From Cryptomeria japonica (Eukaryota; Streptophyta; Pinopsida; Cupressales; Cupressaceae), in contig NC_081415.1 of the NCBI RefSeq assembly GCF_030272615.1, positions 422,185,757 to 422,249,756 of the forward strand: a stretch of DNA of 64,000 nucleotides, written 5' to 3'. The position numbers were made by a program, and so were the translations under genes. Below are positions 54,250 to 64,000 of the stretch, piece by piece. Position 1 is the first letter of the stretch; the number at the start of each line of letters is the position of its first letter. The notes beneath the pieces are model-generated. The model saw nothing but the letters and a program-made list of their open reading frames with translations. It searched no databases and had not been told where the DNA came from.

Positions 54250-57064
54250 CAATGTGATATAATTGTTTTAGGAAGAGTTAACCAAAAATCATAAACCCTC
54301 TCATAGACACCATTATTTTTAGTAGCCAAACACTATTAGAACTAAATATCCTTTTATAAGCCTTATTCATCATTGTTATGGATCTTGACAACCACCTCAA
54401 TCAACCATTAGTAACATGCCTACTTAGGCCAATCAACCAACCAAACCTTTTGTGAGCATTTATAGTTCAAACAATACCCATAGCAATCCATAGGCCAATA
54501 ACAACCTGAAGCCATGCTTAAATTATTTTACATTTTCCAAACCTAGGGAGACTGCTTACTACAATGAAGGTAATTAGTACTACACAAATAATAATAGGGG
54601 CAGTCATCATACATACAAATTAATGTAGCCTCTTCACAAATTTGAAGGTGCAACCAATTTTCAATTAGGAATCTTTTGAGGAGGTGTTGAAGATTCCACC
54701 CCCATCTACAAATAAAGACATGGAAAAGTGCACAATATCACATAAGCAAATTCCATCAAAATTGGCGTGGATTGGATAATATGTTAGGAATAATGAGGTG
54801 ATAATGAAGTACATTCATGGATTGAATGGACATAAAAAGTCATGCACTGATGGCTAGGCCAAATAACATAGATGAGGTGTGTTCCTAATCTGCCTACATT
54901 GATATGGAAAAGAAAAAATATGCTTCTTTTGCTCAAAAGCATCAAGGTATAAAACAATGACAAGATGGTGAAAAGTTAAAGGGAAAGATGAATGAAGGGT
55001 AAAAGGAATGCAACTTCCATAATCAACACTAAGGGGAAAGATAAACAACGTTGTAACTATTACAAGAACGAGCAATTGAAGGAACCAGGGTGGAAGCTTA
55101 AACTTCTTCTAGAGTTAGTCCCTTTCAAAAATAAGAAGAAAAGTATTGAATATGTAAGGGGAAATAGATAAATTGAAACTCTAAAATTTCTGATTAGTTG
55201 TCATGTATGACATTGAGGAAAGGTGAATGTGTTAGTGAGTCACAAGATGAGAGTGATATGTTCTTTTTAATACTTGTTATCAAGCAAACTTAATTAACCA
55301 ACAACAAGTATATGATCTTGTCTTAGAGGTAGAAAAGCATCCAAATCCTTATTCCTTGGGGAAGTTAAAATAAGGGGTACAAATATCAATCACAAAACAA
55401 TGCAAAATCATATTTGGGATAATTCCATAATTTATGGATGAGGTGGTAGTTAATGTGATTCCACTTGATGTTTGTTGGGTGTTCTTGAGACCTCATACCT
55501 CTATATGTGGGATGTCATAATTTTATGGAAGAGTGAATAATGGATGGTTTGTATGGTAAATATTTTAGCATCAATTCATTTGTTGGAAAACACAAAATCT
55601 TCAATTTTTCAATTTAAGTTAGTTTTAAAGGTACCATAAACCTTTTACAACTGATGGGACAAATGAAAAACAGTTATAGCCAAGCTGCTACACCAAAACA
55701 TACAGAACTACAACCAAGTTGCCAAGCACAAAATAGTACCCATGGATCCAACCTAAGCAATGCCAAAACATTCCTTATTCAACCTCACACCCTTAATCTT
55801 GGTGTGTGATTAAGATACATATTGGGGAATACCTTTATTCCTCTTTTGAACAATCATCTTGGAAACATAATTTTCTAAGTCCTCCGATCTAGGGAGTAGA
55901 TGCTCCTTCAATGGGCCATCCATGTGCACAACACAATGGAATGCCTAGTTGGAGAAGACAATCAATGAAAAAATATATTTAGAGCTTGATGGGGGTTACC
56001 AAGGAGAGACAAAGGAGCTATAGGAGTGAGAGTCTCCCAAGCCATACAAGTTGCTAGAGAAACTCTCTTAATATATTGGCATGTTTCACGAGAAACAAGA
56101 CGAGATGGTCCAACATCCTAAGAAGATGCATCACAATAAGAGGACCCATCAACCTACGAGTTAAAGGCATTGAAAGTCAAGTGAGAATTGTGAGCATTCG
56201 TTGACCATGTAGTTGCACCCTTGCATTAAGAGGGTACAAAATCAAAAGCTAAGTGGTTGATGAAAAACTATCATCTACAATTGAAGGGGAGGCCACCCTC
56301 ATAGTCCATGGCCTATCCCCCACCATAAAAATAGTATCCCCACAAAGAGGCTTGATGATATCAACATATACCAAAATATGGGCCTATGTAGAGTGATCGA
56401 TGAAGTAGTGGAGTCAACCTTCAAGAATTGATCGATAACATTTCTAATAACCTCATAATAGGAGTATTTTTAGAACTAGAGGGAAAAATTTCATAGCCTA
56501 ACTTAAATAGGTATGGTATTGAGAGGTTTCAAATGGGAGTTGAAAGAGATAGACCAAGGCTTGATGGAAAGGGAGTTCTCTTTCCACATCCATAGCCTTA
56601 TCCCAGTCATCAAATCCCTATTCAGAGTTGGAAGTTGTAATGAAGAAGCCCTAAGCACAAGGATAAAGCTCAATCTTAGTTGCAATGAGATGCTTCCAAG
56701 TTTCTTGAACCCAATTTTGTAAATTGGGAAGAGAAGGCCACAAATTGTTGAATTTGTAAACCAAAATTTAATGAAGATAAAATTCTTTTTTTTTTATCAC
56801 ATCTTATTTGTAGACCATGACAAGGGAGGCTTGATAGTAGGGAAGGGGATAGAGTTTTTCATGTTGAGAAGGTCAGGCTAGAAATCCCAAGTTTTTTATG
56901 GCCAAATAGGCCCATTGGGAATCACAACCCAAGCTCATCGATCCATTCAAAGTTGTTGCACCCCCAATGTCATGTTTTGAAAGCACTTCAACCACTAGCC
57001 TAACACCATTTCCGTCACATTTCTCAACATAAGTATTTAATCAATGCTAATGGCAAGTTTACAT
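54250..57064. other. Unclassified flank between two LTR elements
   Basis: There is no supported gene. The minus strand of about 55700-56750 can be read in fragments resembling a decayed plant LINE ORF1-type protein (for example VGDRPWTMRVASPSIVDD near 56310), but this is weak. The rest shows no recognisable repeat. Confidence 0.35.
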
Positions 57065-58194
57065 TGATGAATACTATGAGGGGGGGGGGGGGGGGTGAAT
57101 TAGTATGCCAAAAATCTTTGCACTTAAACACTTTGCAAGACTGACAGTAAACCGGTAAAACAATTTAGAAGACAAACCGGTTAACAAACATGCAAACCAA
57201 ATAGCTAATAATGCATTCACCCACAGAAGCACAAACACCATAACACAAGAGATTTTGACATGGAAACCCAAATGGGAAAAACCACGGTGAGATGGAACTC
57301 ACAAGTAACTATTTGCAGAATAGAAACTAGACCGGTTAAGGTCTTACAACGTTCTTTACCAGAACAGATCCTGTTAGGAATCTCAATCTTTGTTAGGAGA
57401 TAAGTCTGATTAAAGACTACCTTGCTAGAGGATTTTAGATCCACAGATGTGAACCACCTTATTAGAGGATTTGCAAGAGGCTTTTGGGCCTACCCGGTTA
57501 AGGGCTACAAAGTTGTCGAAGATTTGAGTAATCAACAAGTGAGTGATCTAGCAAATAGCACAAATTGCTTGGTTAGATCCTTGATAGCTCTATCTTAATG
57601 CATTACAGAATTACTTCAGTCTTCTACACATTCATACTCTCTCTAACTCCTCAGCTACCTTGAACCCTAGCAACAACATCAACCTCAACAACAACAGCCT
57701 TAGAACCCTAGACATGATGTCCTTATAAAGGAATCTGATTTCATCTCTGTCCAATAGGATTACAATACAATTTCCTAGGTTCAATGCATCTGGACATATC
57801 TGGTAACATGACACAAAAAGCACCGCCAGAGAGTCGGCACCGTCAAACGATCGGTGGATGGTAACTCATCACAAAATGCCTGTTGGTAACTCATCACAGA
57901 GTATTACCGATTCATACAAAATACCGGTTGCCGGTTTGTCAAAATGAAGACTGGTAAAAATGTGTTATGCCGCTTTAATCCCTCATACCGCTTGGTATCC
58001 ATGAACCGCTTGGGGTCAACATGCCACTTAGACCGGTAAACACATTCTGCAAAACATCAATAGTCTAAAGACTATACAACATACCGGTTGGAACAAATAC
58101 CGGTTGTGCTCTAACTCACACATATAAAGAGGATCTTAATGCAAGTGTGTGTCCATCAATGACAATCACAACATGAACATAAAAAATGCCAACA
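57065..58194 (-). repeat. 3' LTR of pol-less element (1130 bp)
   Basis: Plus-strand reading TGATGAATACTATGAG followed by 16 G (57080-57095), ending AAAAAATGCCAACA. About 14 differences from the visible 400 bp of the other LTR, apart from G-run length. TATA-like CTTTATAAGG (minus) at about 57722-57731. Many ACCGGT words. Confidence 0.92.
57722..57732 (-). promoter_or_regulatory. TATA box in LTR of pol-less element
   Basis: CCTTTATAAGG read on the minus strand, mid-LTR. Confidence 0.5.
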
Positions 58195-58208
58195 ATCTCC
58201 CCCTTTGG
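58195..58208 (-). other. Polypurine tract
   Basis: TGCCAAAGGGGGAGAT on the minus strand directly abuts the 3' LTR start. Near copies of the tract occur at 58284-58296, 58460-58472 and 62248-62260. Confidence 0.8.
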
Positions 58209-58735
58209 CATTGATGGCAACACTTAGGAAAATAAAATTTTGACATCTAAGTGTTTTACAACAAAAACATGCCATTAGCAAAATTGCTCCCCCTAAGCAT
58301 ATACACTATCCCTTTAACAATACGATGTATAACAATTTTGCATATAGAGCATAAACATTGAGATGTCAGAGCATATATCAAAGCATATAGCAAAATTTTA
58401 AATCCAGATACTTCTCCCCTATACTTCTCCAAAATAGATAGAGTCCAAAATAGATAGAGTACTTCTCCCCCTTTGCCAACAATGACAAAGTACCACTGAA
58501 CAACCCTGTTTCCATTTGATATTAAAATAATAAAAGTTTATGACAACAAGGAATAATACTTGTCAAAAACAGATTTATAGTCCTGCAAGAATTGTTTCAT
58601 TGATAGAGACCTGGACTCAAGTAGGGAGGTGGCTACTTCTTTCTCTGTTTGCATCTGGGAGACCTATTCTTCCATGGCATCAACTATGCTCATCTCCTGT
58701 GTAACTGTCAAGGCATCCAGGTTCAGATAACACTT
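58209..58735. other. 3' untranslated segment of pol-less element
   Basis: No ORF on the minus strand after the accessory-ORF stop. It holds extra purine tracts (58284-58296 and 58460-58472, minus strand) resembling the 3' polypurine tract. Confidence 0.5.
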
Positions 58736-61700
58736 CTAAAGAGTTTGTAGACGTGGGAGTAGAACCAGTTGTAGCTCCTGCAAATCTCTAGACCGTGTGC
58801 TGATCTCTTGCTCCATTTTGGTTGACTGGATGTGAAACCGGTGAATGGTTTGCCCATAAGTTGCAAAGGAATCATAAGGTGTCTTGAATGTGCTCATGTA
58901 GGACTGTAAGTCTGTTTGAAGCTTTTGCTTTTGAGCTAGCACATCATCATAGAATAGATGGGGTTGACAGATTTTGCTAAGTAGCAAATTCCCCTCATCT
59001 AGAGCGTCCCTTATATCCTTTTGTTCTTTCTTCAGTTCAATCTGGAGCTCATTCAACTTCTTCACCAGAGCTATATTAAGAGCTTTTTGATGCTCCTTCT
59101 TGACATTAGCCTCTGCTGCCTCTTCAAGGCTCTGCATCTGATCATCTACTACTGTGCATAGGAGCTTAAGTCTAGCTAGTGATGAATCAGTGTTTGGAAG
59201 ATTTGTACCGGGTATCAAACTGGTAAGCGTATCCACAACTGCTTGGATTACATCCTGCTCCTTCCGTCGAATGATTTCAAGGCACTCTTGAGCTACCTTG
59301 ATGCTCTGCATTAGCTCCGTTTCACTTGCAGATTGGAGATCTATAGGACTGGTGAGATCAACTGGTTTAGCTTGACTCCCGGTTGCCTTCGGAGTCTCCA
59401 TCTGGGTGCTCTTCGCCGCTTCTCCTGCCTTGTACTCTTCCGCTTTCTTCTTCTCTGCTTCTGTCCTCTTCTTTGCTTCCTTGTCCTCCTCAGCCTTTTT
59501 CTTTTCTGCTTCCTTTTTCTTCTCCTGTTCCCTATCTTCTTCTTCCTTCTTTTTCCTTTCTGCTTCCTTCTTCTTCTTCTCCTCTTCATCTTTCTTCTTT
59601 TTCTCCTCTTCATCCTTTTTCTTCTTTTCTTCTTCTTCCTTCTTCTTCTTCTCCTCTTCATCTTTTTTCTTCTTTTATTCTTCTTCCTTTTTCTTCTTCT
59701 CCTCTTCATCCTTTTTCTTCTTTTCTTCTTCTTCCTTTTTCCGCTTCTCTTCTTCATCCTTCTTCCTCTTCTCGGTGTCTTCCTTTGCTGCTTCCTATCT
59801 ATCCTCGACTCTCTTCTCCTATTCAGCCTGTTGCTCTTGTCCTGTTGCCTCAGATGGTATCTCCTAGGTAACATCTTCTCCATCCAGGGCATCGACATCA
59901 ATAGGGTCGACCGGTTCAACAACCAGATTTCCTTCATCATCAAATGCTTCGTCTGGTTTGGATATAACCGGTTCTTTCTCAGCTTGCCAGTTGGCTTTAG
60001 CCACTCGATGCATCTTCAGAGCATCTAGAGCACGAGTGTGTGTATCCTTGAGCACTTCCTTACCTTTTCCTTCCAGTAACATGAGTCTTCTTCTTCTCAT
60101 GAAGAAAAGACCTTTGTATTTGTTCATTACATCGAATAGTTTCGAATTTGATACATCAGGAAAATGTTCAGCAAATTTTTTTTCTCTCATTTCCTGTTCC
60201 TTCTCTATGACAATACGCCATTTATTGTCTAAGGACTTATACAAAGAATCCGGTGTTTCAAATCTAATTTTTGAAGGGGACCGGTCATTAACACATAAAT
60301 ATTGAATTATTTCTTTTTCCATCACCTCCTTTTCATCATCATTAAAGTCATCCAAATAATCAATTAAATCATTCAATACTTTTCTCCTTCTTTACCGGTT
60401 TGTAGGAGGAGATATCAATATTTACCGGTGCAGATGATGCCGGTTCATTCTTTGTCTTCTTTCTTGTCTGTCTCGCCTTCTTGGGCTGCTCCTCAGACAC
60501 AATTTCTTCTGAGTCCGGAGAGTTACTTTTTGTCTTCCTTTTCCTCTCGAAGACTTTAGCCGGTGCTGCTTCCAGTTTCTTTTTGGCTGGTGACCGCTTG
60601 GTCACTTTTGGAGTTGCAGTAGTAACCGGTGCTAATGCTGCAGGCACTGCCTTTGCCTTCTTTACTGTAGGTTCTTTTTCTTTCTTCGCAGAGGGTTCCT
60701 CGACTGGTGTAACCCTTTCCAGATAGTTCTGGTCCTCTTTTCCTTAGGATCAAGAGGTGAGGCAATAAGGGTAGATGCATACCCTTCCAGCATATCGTAC
60801 ATCACCTCATAGCCCATTGGCTCCACTTCTTCCATTCTAGGCTCAACAACCTCCATTATGCATTTGTCCACCTGGATGGTGAAACAGATGTCATCTTCAT
60901 ATTTCTTGATGATATCACCTGAGATCCTCATCCTTTGGCTCATTTTCCGTCTGAACTCATCAAAATACTTGTTCAGAACTTCAAGATAACCGGTTCCCAC
61001 TGCTTGCAAACTTTCCTTTATCTGTTTGGTAACCGGTTGGTCTGCAGACCACTGAATGTCTCCCACTCCCGGGAAGTATCCTTGAAAGTAAAAGAACAAC
61101 CCAACCAATAGTTGTCCAAACTTGAACCTCAGTGCATTATCTTGTTTGATTGATTTCAGGTTCAATAGGAGTTGCCTCTGCATACCGGTGCATAGGTCAA
61201 ATGACGCATCCTCCTTTATCATCTGGTAAGCGACATTTACCGCTGCAGTAGATACAAAGTTAATTCTACTGGCTGAGAACATTCGGTAACCAATCACCAT
61301 ACATGCATACTTCACCAGATCATCCTTGATTGAATTGACTGTCATGCCACGTGAGTCACTCACTGAACTGGTGAGCTTGGACATTTCAGTTTTGCTAACC
61401 GTCCTTAAGGCTGGCACATCCCCTATATTGCAGAAACTGGTGACTGCATGAATTGCCTGTGGTGTGATATCATGCGTCCTCTCTAGGTACATCTTGTCAC
61501 CGTGGAATTTGCTCAAAATGATCCTTATGTGTTCTTCTGTAAAATCTTCCAGGAAGTAGACAACATTGTGGAGTTTCTTCTTCTCCAAGATATTATACTC
61601 CGGTTTGATTTTCTTATCCTTGCCAGAAAACAAACCCAACTAGGAGTGGATAGCTAGAGACCCTAGGTCTTCAATCTTACAGTCTATGTAGTAAAAAATT

Positions 61701-61819
61701 CCCTCTTCTACTATCACACCAACTGGAACTTGTGATAGAGCATTATACTTGGACTTTCGTTGAATAAAACTTTTAGATTCAATAGATGCACTAGAACTAG
61801 TATGAGATGTGGAAGCCAT
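58736..61819 (-). pseudogene. Accessory ORF of the pol-less element (1,028 codons), decayed
   Basis: Start chosen at ATG 61819-61817 (MASTSHTSSSASIESKSF). The N-terminal domain (about 390 codons) includes HNVVYFLEDFTEEHIRIILS, HDITPQAIHAVTSFCNIGD, NALRFKFGQLLVGLFFYFQG and GYEVMYDMLEGYA. A Lys/Pro-rich segment (60735-60370) is in a second frame, bounded by two compensating frameshifts. Then come a mixed helical segment, a long Glu/Lys coiled coil (59860-59410) and a final helical domain (LTSLIPGTNLPNTDSSLARL, KALNIALVKKLNELQIEL). In-frame stops: TAG near 61640, 59864, 59829 and 59797; TAA near 59675. No known enzyme motif. Architecture matches the accessory ORF at 31851-35904. Confidence 0.75.
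59571..59770 (-). repeat. 48-bp minisatellite encoding a Glu/Lys coiled coil
   Basis: The word CTCCTCTTCATC (plus) occurs at 59579, 59603, 59651 and 59699. The spacing of 24 and 48 bp gives an 8/16-residue repeat of acidic triplets and Lys quartets. Other-frame ORFs across this region (all Ser/Phe or all Arg/Lys) are shadows. Confidence 0.88.
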
Positions 61820-62271
61820 GATAGAAACTTTAAGAACTTTGAGAAATAACTTTTAAAACACGTGAATTTAGGGGCTTTCCAATTCTCCTTCACTCCACAC
61901 TCCGTCGGTTGCTGAATCACTGCTTTGTGTTCTCCACTTGGCCATTTGTAGTTTGAGTTTGAATCTCCTTCGCGGTTTGTCAATTTCTCAAGATCTCAGC
62001 TCAAATCGTCTTTTCATTGCTCTGCTCTTTGAAATTTTTTTCTTCATTCGAAAATAGATAGTGAGAAATGATTTGAAAAATGCCTTTAAACATATCTCTC
62101 ACCTATCACCATTAATGCTCCTCTATTAGGGCATAAACCCTAATTTTCCTTTTTACCATTTTCGGTCTTCTGCCAAGTGACAAGTATCATATACCGGTTA
62201 AGGTCTTTTACCGATGTAAACCGGGGGTTCGAAACATTTTGTTGTTTGCTCCCCCTAAGCTTTTCTGAGGC
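61820..62271 (-). promoter_or_regulatory. Spacer between gag and accessory ORF
   Basis: About 450 bp with no gag or accessory coding. It could hold an internal promoter or splice acceptor for the accessory ORF; none is certain. It includes ACCGGTT words and a purine tract (62248-62260, minus). Confidence 0.35.
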
Positions 62272-63549
62272 TTAGTTTGCCGGTTTCGATATTTCCACAC
62301 TAGGTGCAGAAAACGGTTCCTCTTGTAACACTACTGGTTTCTTCTTCCAGGTTTTGTTCATATCCGCTTGAACTGTTTGAACATCAATATCTCCTTCCGG
62401 AGTGACTGGTATATCATCAGATATGTTCTTTCTTGATCTATGAAATCTGGCAATGTGACCCGGTTTGTTGCAGTGATAACAAACCAATCCAGGTGCTCTC
62501 CAAGGTCCATTGTTCATGTTTCCATTCTTCCTTCTGCATGTTGTAGCTGTGTGACCATGACCATGACAGATCATACAATTTGCTCTCCATCAGGTTGCCA
62601 CTTGATAGCCACCGCTTCTTGGCTGATGATTGAAGACATTAAATCAGTTATGATTCTGATTCACAAAAGGTTCAGGACCAGCTCCTTGGGTCCTCTGAGG
62701 ATATCTTCCAGTGTCATTCATGACAAACCTGCATTCAAATGCTCTATGCCCATACTTGTTGCATGCATAACAGTTACCATTGAATCTATAGGATCTAGGT
62801 TTATCATTTAGGAAATAAGGAAAATTGTTGTAAGCCTTACTCCTGCATACATTTGCAATATGTCCTTCTTTAAGACAGTTAAAGCAAACAGGTTTAAACT
62901 TTTGCTTACCTTTATCCTTTGATGCTGGTTGTTTCTTTGATGCTCTAGCATTTGTACCAGAGGTCTCACCTTCCTCATGACCGAAATAACCAAGTCCATT
63001 GGTATTCTTGACTGGTTTGGTAGATTCAAGCTTTTGCTCAAGCTTGACAGTACTCTTGTTGAACTTAGCAAGTATTTCCTTTGACTTAGAGAGTTATTTG
63101 GAAATATCAGCATTTGCTTCCATCAGGTTTTCATTCTCAGAGATGGCACTGTTCAGTTCACCTTGCATGTCGTCCTTTTCCACTTTGCTAGCATGGAGTT
63201 GAGCAGTTAGGGCACTGATCTCTTGTTTCACCTTGGAGATCTCATGATCTCTTTCTTTCACTAGATCTTCAGCTTTCCTCTAGTTCTCAAGCTCTTGACA
63301 CATCCGGATAGTCAGTCCTTCCAACTCCTTTCTCAGGTTGGAGTTTGATTCATTCAACTTATTTACTTCTGCAATTAGGGCTTCCATGTCTGCTTCATAT
63401 GCAGAACTATTTTCAGATAGCTCCATCAACTTTTCTACATTTTCTCTCCTTTTTGCTTGAGATGCCTTGTATTTGACCATAAGATCATCACAGGCTTGCT
63501 TAGACTGAGTGAGCCGTTGAGTAAGTTCCATCAAGGTGTATTCCCCCAT
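62272..63549 (-). pseudogene. Gag with coiled coil and four zinc knuckles, with stops
   Basis: Start chosen at ATG 63549-63547 (MGEYTLMELTQRLTQSKQAC), about 35 bp from the primer site. N-terminal 200 residues are coiled coil. Zinc knuckles follow: CFNCLKEGHIANVC, CYACNKYGHRAFEC, CMICHGHGHTATTC and CYHCNKPGHIARFH (last Cys is His). Stops lie near 63280 (TAG), 63092 (TAA), 62645 (TGA) and 62590 (TGA). The C-terminal tail is acidic/Pro-rich. It lacks the usual conserved Copia or Gypsy capsid core, so it is identified as Gag by position and knuckles. Confidence 0.75.
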
Positions 63550-63584
63550 ATCTCTTTCCAAGTGGTTAAACTTATAGAAAGGCT

Positions 63585-63597
63585 GGCTTTGATACCA
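63585..63597 (-). other. Primer binding site, tRNA-iMet type
   Basis: TGGTATCAAAGCC on the minus strand, two bases after the 5' LTR end. Confidence 0.85.
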
Positions 63598-63599
63598 AT

Positions 63600-64000
63600 T
63601 GATGAATACTAAGAGGGGGGGGTGAATTAGTATGCCAAAAATCTTTGCACTTAAACACTTTGCAAGATTGACAGTAAATCGGTAAAACAATTTAGCAGAC
63701 ATACCGGTTAACAAACATGCAAACCAAATAGCTAATAATGCATTCACCCATAGAAGCACAAACACCATAACACAAGAGATTTTGATGTGGAAACCCAAAT
63801 GGGAAAAACCACGGTGAGATGAAACTCACAAGCAACTATCCGCAGAATAGAAACCAGACCGGTTAAGGTCTTACAACGTTCTTTACCAGAACAGATCCTG
63901 TTAGGAATCTCAATCTCTGTTAGGAGATAAGTCCGATTAAAGACTACCTTGCCAGAGGATTTTAGATCCACAGATGTGAACCACCTTGTTAGAGGATTTG
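63600..64000 (-). repeat. 5' LTR of pol-less element (partial, cut by window end)
   Basis: Plus-strand reading TGATGAATACTAAGAG with 8 G (63615-63622), then collinear with the LTR at 57065 onward. Confidence 0.93.

Larger units (their letters stand above)
57065..64000 (-). mobile_element. Pol-less LTR element with gag and large accessory ORF (runs off window)
   Basis: The 3' LTR is 57065-58194 and the 5' LTR begins at 63600 and continues past the window. LTR ends are TG...CA (minus start TGTTGGCATTTT). A Met primer site and a purine tract are in the right places. The 5405-bp interior holds gag with four zinc knuckles and a 1,028-codon accessory ORF. Protease, RT, RNase H and integrase are absent. 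LTR style (the GTTTTTCCCATTTGGG block and the primer site) suggests the Copia superfamily. It would need enzymes from a partner element. The left flanking 5-mer is TACAT; the right is outside the window. Confidence 0.85.

Noticed and set aside
59333-60028. Long open frames on both strands (Ser/Phe/Leu-rich plus-strand frames; Arg/Lys-rich minus frame)
   Set aside because: They are other-frame readings of the purine-rich coiled-coil minisatellite of the minus-strand accessory ORF. Composition follows directly from CTT/TCT repeats.

Overview
The window looks like repeat-rich nuclear DNA from a large-genome seed plant, most likely a gymnosperm such as a conifer. That is inferred from dense nested LTR retrotransposons of Copia and Ty3/Gypsy type, AT-rich spacers, tRNA-iMet-type primer sites, and one spliced plant-type gene fragment. 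I see no bacterial, organellar, rRNA, tRNA or CRISPR features.

Layout. 1-2780: a degenerate array of about 170-190 bp units, each with a strong hairpin, interrupted by a small internally deleted LTR element (837-2320). 2781-4791: unclassified LTR/UTR-like sequence. 4797-11304: a complete minus-strand Copia element (660-bp LTRs, TSD AACAT) broken by stops and by an oppositely oriented 843-bp solo LTR (6491-7333, TSD TCTAA). 12335-17890: an older plus-strand Copia. 18441 to about 20600: an inverted relative of the first LTR family, with tandem repeats. 21883-25350: a decayed minus-strand Gypsy with a duplicated integrase end. 25590-26540: unrecognised coding remnants. 27417-28248: the only likely host gene, the last two exons of a Gly/Trp-rich membrane protein.

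30537-54244 is a large minus-strand Ty3/Gypsy element of Tat-like type, about 14 kb after subtracting its insertion. Its order is LTR, gag, protease, RNase H of the extra (archaeal-like) kind, RT, RNase H, integrase, then an accessory module. The module holds a plus-strand ORF (36548-37219) convergent with pol and divergent from a 1,351-codon minus-strand accessory ORF (35904-31851). Both flanks of the shared 643-bp intergenic region carry TATA-like boxes. Nested in it is a 9.6-kb plus-strand element (40265-49883, TSD AATTT) with 4.4-kb LTRs and only a gag fragment inside.

57065 to beyond the window end is a minus-strand, Copia-style LTR element with a multi-zinc-knuckle gag and a 1,028-codon accessory ORF but no protease, RT or integrase. 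Its accessory ORF resembles that of the Tat-like element in architecture and in short sequence patterns. This accessory-gene theme is the most interesting content. All retroelement reading frames seen here carry stops or frameshifts, many explicable by C-to-T decay, so these copies are probably not autonomous.
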